Below are positions 30,604 through 39,561 of a stretch of 57,604 nt of DNA, in pieces. The translations under genes and the position numbers were made by a program. How positions within the stretch are numbered: position 1 is the stretch's first letter; every line of letters starts with the position of its first letter. The DNA is from Spiroplasma melliferum (GTDB lineage Bacteria > Bacillota_I > Bacilli_A > Mycoplasmatales > Mycoplasmataceae). The notes under the pieces are model-generated. The model saw only the letters and a list, made by a program, of their open reading frames with translations, was not told the DNA's origin and did no database searches. The stretch is from the NCBI GenBank assembly GCA_005222125.1, contig CP029200.1, positions 1-57,604 of the forward strand, in the 5' to 3' direction.

Positions 30604-32169
30604 ATGTTGTTACGAAAACGAAAACAAGATAATTTAACGGTTATAAAATCAAAAAAACCAATTTTAAAACAAGGGTTAGAGCGATTTGTAGCATATTATT
30701 TTAAAAAAATATTTACAATATTAGCAATTGCGATGATACCCTTGTTAATTATTGGTTGTATTGTGATTGCAATATTATCGGCGATATTGTGGTTTTTGCC
30801 AAATACTGAAACATCAAGTAACATTCAAACAGTTTTCTCTAATACTTTGAATGTTGAAACAGTAGAAACAACTGGCGGGTCAAACATAATGGGGAGCATT
30901 ATTGGCTGAGCGATAAATAGTTTTTGTGCTATTTTGTATCTTATTTTTATCAAACCGATTGTTTGATTGCTAGGTGGAATGCAAGATGTCGTCTACTTTA
31001 TTGGTGGGGGAGCTTTAAGCGAACAATTATTTAGTATGAATAATATTAGCACGATATATTGATTGCTGTTTGGTATTGCGATGGCAATGTTTATTGTCAT
31101 TATTGGCACAAAAGCGATTGCGTGAATGTATAACAATCGCCGCCACGAAATGAAAGCAGCGATAACAAATGTTCTTATTATCATTATTGCTATTCCGCTA
31201 ATACCGACATTGTTTATTATGGCAAATACAATTATGACAATGATTGTTAAATTGTTTTTGCAAAATGCTCCGATTGATACAAATAATATTGCTTTGGCGA
31301 TTTTTAATAGTAGTTTTATGAATGGTGTTCATCATTTTAGTTATATTCCCGTTTCGTGGACATTTTCAGATAGTGGTAATTTTAGTTATATTATTTGTTT
31401 GGTCTCGGAGTGTTTTATGGTTTATATTATGTTTACTGTTTGTATGTTTTTGTTTTGGCGGGTAATTGAATTGTTTATCTTATTGTGTTATTCGCCCGTG
31501 GTGGTTGTAATGAGTGTCGCCGACCAAGGACAACAATTTCGTAATTGAAAAGATATGGTCTTGGGGCGATTTATAAGTTATGCCTTTATGTTTATAACTT
31601 ATAACATATTTATTATGAGTATTGCGGTGTTAGGGCAAGTGGCAACATTTATGCCAAATTCTTTATCGCAACCAATCTTTATCTTACTTGGTATTTTTGC
31701 TTTTGGGTTTGCCGTTGCAAAATCACCACAAATTATAACGAGTTTAATTGGTGGTAATACAGCGATGAGCGATAGTATCGGTAATCTGATGTCCTTTGGA
31801 ATGGCAACTAACCTTGCCAAAATTGGGGGAAAATTCGCGTGAAAATCGGGTAAATTTGCTGCTCGCAATACAATTGGTAAACCAATTGGTTTAACCCAAG
31901 GGATAAGTCACGCGATGAAAAGTGGTACACCATTTAAAGAAGCAACAGCAGGAACTTTATTCGGTGGTTTTAACCCTAATACGGGTGGTGTTGCGGGTGC
32001 ATTTGCTGGTCAAGCAATTAAAACCAAAGATAAAGTTATGACAAATATCAGTGATTATCAAGCATTCAAAGAACAACGAAACCAGAAAAACAATAAAGAT
32101 AGTGTTTTAGAGAAAGCAAGCACTAAAACAACAAAGAAAGATAAAGGAGACAAAAACAATGGAAAATAA
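30604..32169 (+). CDS. VirB6/TrbL-like polytopic T4SS membrane protein, 521 aa (copy B)
   Basis: Intact. An N-terminal basic segment is followed by a helix (IFTILAIAMIPLLIIGCIVI), a loop of about 50 residues, then at least five more helices (FCAILYLIFIKPIVWLLGG, IYWLLFGIAMAMFIVIIGT, ITNVLIIIIAIPLIPTLFI, IMFTVCMFLFWRVIELFILL, FMFITYNIFIMSIAVLGQV). A glycine/alanine-rich soluble tail (GTPFKEATAGTLFGGFNPNT) ends in lysine-rich residues. This matches the VirB6/TrbL channel proteins, like the Mbov_0396-type protein of mycoplasma integrative conjugative elements. It overlaps the next gene by 11 bases, arguing for coupled translation. Confidence 0.75.
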
Positions 32170-34681
32170 CACAAAAATAATCACTAAAAAAGCAAGTAAA
32201 GTACGATTTACTGTCTCAAATGTTTTGGGCGGAATTGGTTGACCAGAACTTTTTATTATTTTTGTTGGCGTTGTTTTGATAACTTTATCTTTGACTTTGC
32301 TTGCAAAATTATCGCTAATTGCGGGAATTATTAGTGCTATTGTATTTGCTGTTTTGAATATCTTTTTCATAACACCAAATAAAAACGGTGATAAACTATA
32401 TTATGTTATTTTTATTGCCCTTGGTTTTTTATTTAAACCAAAAAAACACAACATAGAAAATGATAGCGAAATACAAATTATCAATAACCGTGTTGTTTTT
32501 GATAATAAACAAATTCTTATTTATAAAATAAATGCTGTTGATTTAACATTGTCAACGCAAGAAGAACGCAATACACCGATTTATGACTTTTCAAATTATT
32601 TGCGTGCCTTAAATTTTGATTTTGAAATCATCAAAATTGATAGTAAGTTGAATTTTGACAAAAATAAAAACTATCTTGCACAGACCTTAAAGCAAGATAG
32701 TTTAAAAAATTCACAAAAACATCAATTAAATAATTTTTTGTCGATGTCTGAATACTTGGAAAACCAAGATTTAAAGTTAGAACAAAATTATTATTTAATT
32801 GTTTTTACAAATAACAATGATAAAAAACTTGAATTATCCTTGTTATCATACAATCAACATCTTTCTTTGACTTTGCCAACAAGCAAAGAAATAAAGAAAA
32901 TTGTTGATAAAAAGATTATACCAACAAATTCAACAAACTCATCAGTAGCAACATCAATTAAAGAAACTGCAAAATATTTGAAACTGGATAACAATAAATT
33001 TGTTAGTTATTTTACTGTTAATCAATTTCCGTTGACTGTTAATGATATGTGATTAAGTAATTTTAGCGAAATAGAAAATGTCAATATTTCTATTCGTGTT
33101 CGGCATTTAGACAATATGACAGCGTTTAAATTGCTTGACCGTGCCATCCGAAGAGCACAAGACCAAGAAACTAAAAAAGCAAGTGAAGATATTGAATATA
33201 ACTTATATTTACAAAACTTTAATGAGTTATTACAACTTATTCAAGTTGGGGGTGAAACCTTGAAAATGGTTTCAATTGTTTTCACTTGCTTTGCTGATAG
33301 TAAAACTGATTTAGACCAAGTTGTTTCAAATTTAAAAAATGAAATGATAAGAAATCGTTTTACTATTAATGATTTGACATTTCGCCAGTTTGCAACTTAT
33401 CAATGTTTGTTATTTAACAATAATGATAAATTAAAAAACATTGAGCAAGAAATGGCGACCATTACTCTTGCGAGTGCTTGACCGTTTCCAACTAAACCGT
33501 TAAATGATCCACAAGGACTAATAATTGGGGAAAATGAACAACTACAACCAATCATATTTGACATCAAAACCAAGTCATCAATAAGAGCAAGTCATAACGC
33601 TTTTATTGTGGGTCAGATGGGGTTTGGAAAAACATTTAATGTTAAAAAACAATTAAATTGATTATATTGTAATAACACAAAAATCTATATTATTGACCCC
33701 CAACGCGAATATGGTGGTTTTGCCAATTATCACGGTGGGGAAATTATTGAATTTGGTAATAACCCAAAGGCAAAAATTAACCCCTTAGAAATCTTTACTG
33801 ATAATTTTTCCGAACATATTTTGTTGTTAGAACAATGGTTTAAAAATTTGTATAGTGATTTAACAAATATTGACCTTGCTAAATTGCAAGAATATATTAT
33901 TCAGTTGTATAAAAACTTTAAAATTACTGCTGATACAAATTTAAGTAAATTAACTCGAAAAGATTATCCAATTTTAAATGATTTATATAAATTGGTATAT
34001 CAAAAAGAACAAGATACTTTGTTAGAAAAAATGTTGTGAAAACTAACCAAAGGAGCAGATGGCACATTGTTTAATGGTGTTAGTACCTTAGAAATTAAAA
34101 GCGACTTGATTGTTTTTGATATTTACAATATGGCAAAATCAAAAACAATTGCTAACGCACAAATGTATTTGTTGTTAGCGTTGCTTGACCGTGTTATGAA
34201 AAAGAATAAGAAAAATAATTTAACCTTTCCACCGGAAGAACAAAGTTGAGTTTGTATTGCGGTGGATGAAGCACATTTATTAATTAACCAAGATAATCTG
34301 CTTGCCCTTAATTATTTATTTACTTTATCGAAAACTTGTCGTAAATTTAACGGAATTTTATATATTTTAACGCAAAGCATTGGCGACTTTACCCAGCACG
34401 GAGAAAATGTTAAACGCCAAGCGCAGGGAATAATTGAACAGTGTACTTATCAATTTATTCATCACTTGAATTCAATTGGTTTGCAAAATTATACTGAATT
34501 ATTGACTGATAACAATATGATAAATGCCTATGAGAAAAATGTTATTTTAACTCCTAAAAAGGGACTGTGTTTGTTTAGTATTAATGATAAACGCTATATT
34601 TTGCAAGTTATCGCAACAAGTGAAGAAATCAAAGCAATTGGTACCCAAGAAGACATTAATAATTTAGGAAAGGAAATATAG
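32159..34681 (+). CDS. traE: VirB4/TraE-type conjugation ATPase with N-terminal PrgI/VirB3-like membrane part, 840 aa (copy B)
   Basis: Intact. Residues 28-66 form two membrane helices (ELFIIFVGVVLITLSLTLLA, IAGIISAIVFAVLNIFFI), as in PrgI- or VirB3-like segments fused to VirB4. A soluble region of about 400 residues follows, then the P-loop GQMGFGKT (about 485-492), YIIDPQREYGG, the arginine-rich CRKFNGILYILTQS, and Walker B AVDEAH with D703/E704. It powers T4SS assembly or substrate transport at the inner face of the membrane. Start taken at 32159 because it overlaps the previous gene and is preceded by AAAGGAGAC. About 800 aa is usual for the family. Confidence 0.9.
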
Positions 34682-34684
34682 TTT

Positions 34685-35020
34685 ATGGAAACAAAACAAA
34701 ACGAATGAATAACAGTTAACATTTTGGCACGCAGAAAACTAAAACGCGAAACCGAGAAAGCCGTTTTATTTTCTATTCCTAAACATAAAGGTTTGTCGGT
34801 GTGAATTAATAAAAAATGTATTCACGCTTTGCGTAACGGAAAAGTGTTTGCTGTTGGTGTTAAAAAGAATGATGAATATACAATATGAACATATGACCCT
34901 GATAGCAAGCAACATTTAAAAAGTGAGATATGACAAGGTCAACACTTAATCAATTTGTATCAAAATGAATTTAAAAAAATTGTTGCTTGACTTAACAAAC
35001 AACAATCGCTAAATAAATAA
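34685..35020 (+). CDS. Conserved T4SS-linked protein of unknown function, 111 aa (copy B)
   Basis: METKQNEWITVNILARRKLK, VLFSIPKHKGLSVWINKKCI, GKVFAVGVKKNDEYTIWTYD, then a charged helical end (LINLYQNEFKKIVAWLNKQQ). Five Trp residues use TGA. Predominantly beta-type text followed by a helix; no membrane segment. It begins three bases after traE with TTAGGAAAGGAAAT upstream, so it is in the same operon. No family recognised. Confidence 0.6.
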
Positions 35021-35054
35021 AATCGTTTATAACGCATTGAGTTGATATCTTATT

Positions 35055-35089
35055 CGTTAAAATAACGTTCGATGCGCCACAGAGGACGA
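35055..35089 (-). repeat. 35-bp site, right (reverse) copy, B
   Basis: CGTTAAAATAACGTTCGATG followed by CGCCACAGAGGACGA, the inverse of 18293-18327. Directly upstream of the traG ribosome-binding site. Confidence 0.75.
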
Positions 35090-35117
35090 TTTTTTTATAG
35101 AAAGGTAGGTGTTTAAA

Positions 35118-36611
35118 ATGTGAAAAAAAATTAAAAATTGGCGCGATAAAAATATTAGCAATAAAATTTTTTATTGATTTATTTTTATTTTAGTAATACC
35201 GTTTATGCTTGTATGTTTGATAAATTGTGCTTCGGCAATTATTATTATGTTTTTAAAATACCATACACTAGATTTTAAAAACTTTTATATTGCTTATGCT
35301 GATAAATACAGTTGGTTAATTTCAATTGTTTTGTTTATTATTGCATTCTTATTTTTCTTGTGATTTTATGTAAGTCATAAAATAGATAATATGGATAGTC
35401 CTAAAACAAAACAACAAAAATCAAACAAAGCAAGTGATAAAGAATTTAAAACATTACAGTTAAAAATGCTTGCGCTTAATAATAGGTATGGTATTCCAAA
35501 AAATAATTTAACTCAACATACTTTATTGGTTGGTACAACTGGGAGTGGTAAAACAACAACATTAATGTTTTTAGTAAAACAATTAACTCAAATATTTAAA
35601 CAGACCACAATAATAATTGATGGTAAGGGGGATATTGATTTAATTAATAAAGTTAAACAACTAGACCCTAGTGCCTTTGTTTGAGAAATTGGTGGCACAA
35701 CGGAATATAATCCGTTTGCGACAAAAGATAGTGTTGTATTATCTGATAAGATAATGTCGTTGTTTGATTTTTCCGAACCGCATTATGAAGCATTGGTAAA
35801 TGATTATGTGTTGATTTTAACCGAAACATTAATTAATAAAAATATTGATTTAACATTAGAAAATATTATTAAATATTTTGATATTTCAGAATTAAAACAA
35901 TTAATTAGTAAAAAAAACAGCAATTATGAATATTTAGAAAAAATCAATGAAGATGATATATTAGGTATGCGTTCGCGCTTGAATGTTTATCGCCAACAGT
36001 TAAAAATAAGTATCGGTATTAATAACAACTTATTAGAATTGATTACTAAACATAAAACGATTTTGTTTAGTATTAATTCGTTGATGTATCCCAAATTGGC
36101 GGGTTCTGTCGGAAAAATCATTATCCAAGACTTAAAAGAATTAACCACCCTAAAATCAGTTAATCAAAAAATTAACATTGTATTAGATGAGTTTAATGTC
36201 TTTGCAAGTGAAACCATTGTCAACTTGATAAATAAGTCGCGTAGTTTTAATTATCAATGTTTTTTGTCTTTCCAAACAATCAATGATTTAAAAACAAACA
36301 ATATGAATTTAACAGATACTATTTTCGGAAATGTTAGCACTATTGTTTGTCATAACATAAAAGACCCCAACACTGCGGAATATGTAGCGAGTGTTTTTGG
36401 TACCCAAGAAACCGAAAAACTAACACGACAACTTGATTTTAAAAACAACACTGCTGATATGGGTTCGGTGCGTGCGGTGGATGAGTTTATTGTTCATCCA
36501 AACGACCTTAAAAACCTTAAAATTGGGGAATGCTATTTAAAAGCCACTCTTCCGAGTGGCAAGTTATTTATAAAAAAAATTCAAGTTGACCCAACTTATT
36601 TAGATAATTAA
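35118..36611 (+). CDS. traG: TraG/VirD4-type coupling ATPase, 497 aa (copy B)
   Basis: Intact. The TGA at codon 2 is Trp (MWKKIKNW). Two N-terminal helices (about 19-47 and 66-85) anchor it in the membrane. P-loop GTTGSGKTT starts at residue 139; IIIDGKGD follows; Walker B is NIVLDEFN with D357/E358; a further ATPase motif is FLSFQTINDL. It hands the DNA-protein substrate to the T4SS. It is shorter than many VirD4 proteins and lacks an obvious all-alpha domain. The start at 35118 has GAAAGGTAGGTG upstream. It is separated from the 111-aa gene by the 35-bp site, so it may have its own regulation. Confidence 0.88.
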
Positions 36612-36730
36612 ATTCTTTTAACAATTAAATAAATAAAATGATATAATGTAATTGGTTATCTTTAAAAAAGATAACTCCTTTCGGGTTCTTTTAAATAAAA
36701 AAGAGAATAGCATATCAAAATGCTAATAAA

Positions 36731-36760
36731 AAACACCTTATTTTACAAAGGTGTTTTTGT
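36731..36760 (+). terminator. Intrinsic terminator of the T4SS operon (copy B)
   Basis: AAACACCTT / AAGGTGTTT, 9-bp stem, T-rich 3' flank. Confidence 0.85.
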
Positions 36761-36774
36761 TTTTTTAAAATATA

Positions 36775-36803
36775 TTGATAAATTTATTTATCTGTTGTAC
36801 AAT
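36775..36803 (+). promoter_or_regulatory. Sigma-70-type promoter of the orphan leader (B/C junction)
   Basis: TTGATA (36775-36780), 17-bp spacer, TACAAT (36798-36803). One of the best promoters in the window. Confidence 0.65.
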
Positions 36804-36811
36804 GTAATTGT

Positions 36812-36995
36812 TAGCAACTAGATTGCTATGACAATTTAAAAACGGAAACACACTAATTTTGAACTAAACTGTGTTTCCACTGACAATTTTAACATATTTT
36901 ATTGAACTTGGAATGTGTTTATCAATTATTATAATTTTGTTTGTGGAAATAGCGGTCTGTTATTTCCCTTTTTATTTGTTTATCCAAAAGGAGTG
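36812..36995 (+). promoter_or_regulatory. Orphan ScARP-like leader with no gene (B/C junction)
   Basis: TAGCAA/TTGCTA, GGAAACACA/TGTGTTTCC followed by CTGACAATTTTA, GGAAATA/TATTTCC with a GCGGT loop, then CCTTTT/AAAAGG. Order and spacing match the ScARP leaders, and the stems keep pairing with different bases. It ends in AAAAGGAGTG but no ATG, GTG or TTG frame follows. Probably a leader that lost its gene, or a stand-alone regulatory RNA. Confidence 0.55.
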
Positions 36996-37056
36996 ATAAA
37001 AAAATATTTTATCCGTACATTTGTGGTAAAATAAACACAACTAAATAAAAAGAAAA

Positions 37057-37232
37057 ATGACACGACAGTCATTCTTCTATACACCTATTAAGCGGTCCGC
37101 AAAACCAATTAGTAGGGTCTGATATAATTTGCCTGAACCGCACATTTGTGATGGTTCTTGGTTAAATTATAACATTTATTTAATTTTTGTGTATAGGTAG
37201 AGTGATAAAAAAGTCATCTACCTATTTTTTTA
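37057..37232 (+). ncRNA. Structured RNA / attenuator candidate upstream of ssb (copy C)
   Basis: ATGAC/GTCAT (37057-37072); CTATACAC (37077) with GTGTATAG (ends 37196) around GCGGT/ACCGC; terminator AGGTAGA/TCTACCT plus T run (37195-37232). An extended -10-like TGTGGTAAAAT lies about 30 bp upstream. The terminator sits directly before the ssb ribosome-binding site, so transcription into ssb may be controlled. Confidence 0.5.
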
Positions 37233-37269
37233 TTTATTAAAATATTTCATTAGAAAGGAAATAACAACA

Positions 37270-37692
37270 ATGAATAAATTTATTGGAATTGGAAGAACAA
37301 CCAAAGATATAGAAATTAAACAAACAAGTAATGGAAAAGAATATGCCATATTTCAATTGGCAATAACACGCCCATATTCAGCACAAAAAGAAACTGATTT
37401 TATTCCTTGTCAAGTTTGAAATAAACAAGCAACTATTTTACAAAAATATTGTCAAAAAGGTTCTCAAATTGCAATTACGGGTATTTTACAATCTTATAAA
37501 AACAAAGAAGATAAAACACAGTGAATAGTACAAGTATCTAATTATGAATTTTTACATACAAATAATGATTTAAAAAAAGATATTTTACTATCTGAAAAAC
37601 CAAATGAAATCATTGCCGAAGAACAAGCAAATTATAGTTCAGAAGATATTAAAGAATTATTTAATGGTGATGATGCCATTTTATGAGATTAG
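37270..37692 (+). CDS. ssb: Single-stranded DNA-binding protein (copy C)
   Basis: 140 aa, identical to 14434-14856. Here the ssb is followed by two nested-hairpin leaders and the 113-aa gene, the layout I take as the true one. Confidence 0.93.
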
Positions 37693-37733
37693 AATTTAAA
37701 CATTAACATTAATATTATTTACCCTAAAATCAT

Positions 37734-37784
37734 CGTTGAAATAACCAAAAAGAATATGATTCTACATTTTGGAAAATATCAACG
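37734..37784 (+). promoter_or_regulatory. Nested-hairpin leader 1 (copy C)
   Basis: CGTTGA/TCAACG outer arms; inner GAAT/ATTC. It precedes the 113-aa gene, ending in the same AGAAAGGAGCATATTATT as leader 2. Confidence 0.6.
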
Positions 37785-37834
37785 CTGATACAGGGCTTAA
37801 ATTCACTCAAAACCGCAGAAAGGAGCATATTATT

Positions 37835-38176
37835 ATGCGTAGAGCAGTTAAAAACCCAAATATTGATTATGATCAAAATGATGTTCAAAAAGAACAACGT
37901 CGAACAAGGCAATATCAAATCGAACACCACCCTGGTCGCCTTGCTTTAAAACAGTGAGAGAAACAATGAAAAAGTGGCTGATTTGATAATTTAACAAAAG
38001 AAAAACAAAAAGAATACAAACTAATAACCAACAAATTGGCGTTAGAAAAGAAAAAGTTTGAATTGGTAAGAGTTCGCCATGAATGAAAACGTAACTGATA
38101 CAACAATTTAGACAAAGAAAAACAACGCGAATATAAAAAACGCGTTGAACAAATCAAAAAAGAACATAATTTATAA
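37835..38176 (+). CDS. Basic, internally repeated protein of unknown function, 113 aa (copy C only)
   Basis: MRRAVKNPNIDYDQNDVQKE followed by two related blocks: WKSGWFDNLTKEKQKEYK and WKRNWYNNLDKEKQREYK, about 40 residues apart. Very basic and probably helical; several Trp use TGA. A nucleic-acid-binding or scaffold role is possible but not shown. The start at 37835 is set by AGAAAGGAG; an upstream ATG at 37769 lies inside the leader hairpin and is less likely. The gene and one leader are missing from copy B and arm A. Confidence 0.65.
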
Positions 38177-38210
38177 ATCATAAATTTTTACCTTTAAATT
38201 AGCGTTGAAA

Positions 38211-38255
38211 CCAACCAAAAGAATATGATTCTACATTTTGGAAAATATCAACGCT
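38211..38255 (+). promoter_or_regulatory. Nested-hairpin leader 2 (copy C)
   Basis: Best-paired version: AGCGTTGA (38211-38218) with TCAACGCT (38248-38255), CCAAAA/TTTTGG, GAAT/ATTC. It precedes the 217-aa gene. Confidence 0.6.
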
Positions 38256-38303
38256 GATAAGGGGTTAAAATACGGTCAAAACCGCAGAAAGGAGCATATT
38301 ATT

Positions 38304-38957
38304 ATGCAACAAATACAAAAAGAAGAACAAGTCAATTACCACTTTGTTGAGATAAATGGGTTGAACTATAAAGTTATTAATCAACTTGATGAGAAAAAAC
38401 ATGTTTCTAATTTTTACTTACCGAAAAAATTAGTTCGCCAACACCCTACCCGCAAAGACAGTTATAAAGTCAAAATTTATGACAAATTTATTTGTGTACC
38501 AAAAATAATGTGTTTTATTGATAAAACTGGTAAATATTTTTTGGTTGGGATTGATATGTTTTTTACCTACTGAATTTATAACACGCGTGATAATAACAAA
38601 TATCGCTTGGCCGGTTATCAAGCAATTAAAGACACTGCAATTAAAGAATTGCATTATTTAACTGTGTCTGCTAGAAGATACGAAAAAGAACAAGCAACAA
38701 ACCCATTTTTAAGTGGGTTAACTTACCAACAAGCACGCGAACAAATTTGCGCTGAAAGCGACAAATTAAAAGCAGAATACCAAACTTATGTACAAAGTAA
38801 GTATTCTGCTAATAACATTAAAAAATCATCAAACAGAGAAAATAATTCTCTTATTGATAAGTTTAACACACACTATGAAAAAAACAAGGGTGATCCACCA
38901 AAATTATCCGAAGAAGAACTCGACCAATTATTAGTGGAATTAGACAACTTAGACTAA
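38304..38957 (+). CDS. Conserved plasmid protein of unknown function, 217 aa (copy C, intact)
   Basis: The only unbroken copy. MQQIQKEEQVNYHFVEINGL, then YLPKKLVRQHPTRKDSYKVK, a hydrophobic patch (FICVPKIMCFIDKTGKYFLV), a helical, charged second half (AIKDTAIKELHYLTVSARRY) and an acidic end (LSEEELDQLLVELDNLD). One TGA-coded Trp (TYWIYN). No signal peptide. The start at 38304 is chosen from AGAAAGGAG; an in-frame upstream ATG at 38238 falls inside the leader. An 11-bp inverted repeat (38913-38923 / 38966-38976) spans its 3' end and may act in termination. No family recognised. Confidence 0.7.
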
Positions 38958-39290
38958 CTCCCCTATCGAGTTCTTCACTCCCCTATCAAAAAAAGTATAA
39001 GAACTTGCGTAAAACCACAGATGTAGCAAGACAACGAATAAACAAAATTAAGATATGGTCATTATCATATCGTTTTTGCTATTTGGTAAATCACCTATTT
39101 TTATTATCATTTTTCTTCCAATATATAACCAAAATAAATACCATTACTATATCAAAACAACATAATTAATAAATTTTACATACTTTCTTAAATAAATTTA
39201 GCGGTAATTTTATTTAAAAAATACTAATATATAGTATAATTAAATAAATTAATATTAAACTTTTATTAGTTTATTTAATTTTTTATTATG

Positions 39291-39392
39291 CTGCGGAACT
39301 ACAAGCATTTTGGCACGCCAAGCACCCCAAACCCCGCACTCCCAACGTTGTTGATAGCACGGGGTTTGGGCTTAATGCTTGTAGTTCCGCAG
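39291..39392. repeat. 102-bp palindrome with 19-bp outer arms (copy C)
   Basis: Clean-sequence copy of 15985-16086, in the gene-free stretch 38958-39561. The loop side holds ACTCCCAACGTTGTTGATAG, the only long unpaired part. Confidence 0.87.
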
Positions 39393-39393
39393 T

Positions 39394-39449
39394 GGTGGTT
39401 ATTTATTGGTTGTATTAATTACAATTAATACAACCAATAAATAACCACC
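39394..39449. repeat. 56-bp perfect palindrome (copy C)
   Basis: 27-bp arms GGTGGTTATTTATTGGTTGT... and its complement with a 2-bp centre. Conserved without change in all three arms. Confidence 0.92.
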
Positions 39450-39455
39450 TAGTTC

Positions 39456-39492
39456 CTTTTTTCTTTTTGCCCGAGCCCTTAAAAGAAAAAAG
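39456..39492. repeat. Third inverted repeat of the cluster (copy C)
   Basis: CTTTTTTCTTTT / AAAAGAAAAAAG arms, with GCCCGAGCCC in the loop. Confidence 0.7.
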
Positions 39493-39561
39493 CGAACCCA
39501 AAAAAGAAAAAACCCCACCCTGTTGGTATGACGAGAGTGGTTGGAAAGGAGTTGATACACT

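Larger units (their letters stand above)
14434..37269. repeat. Plasmid-length repeat unit, copy B (about 22.8 kb as written)
   Basis: Runs from the ssb start to the next ssb start. From about 16.9 kb onward it matches copy C base for base at an offset of 23306 as far as I compared. It is 469 bp shorter than C near 14.95-15.0 kb because one leader plus the 113-aa gene are missing. Confidence 0.85.

Noticed and set aside
37057..37232. tRNA, tmRNA or RNase P RNA
   Set aside because: No cloverleaf, CCA-end or T-loop pattern and none of the conserved cores of these RNAs could be seen; only generic hairpins plus a terminator.
38238..38303. Upstream ATG (38238) as start of the 217-aa protein, and 37769 for the 113-aa protein
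   Set aside because: Both fall inside the nested-hairpin leader and give the same leader-encoded residues for unrelated proteins; the AGAAAGGAG sites point to 38304 and 37835.
39291..39492. Palindrome cluster as a CRISPR array or IS ends
   Set aside because: No regularly spaced direct repeats with unique spacers, no cas or transposase genes, and the arms are adjacent rather than flanking a gene.
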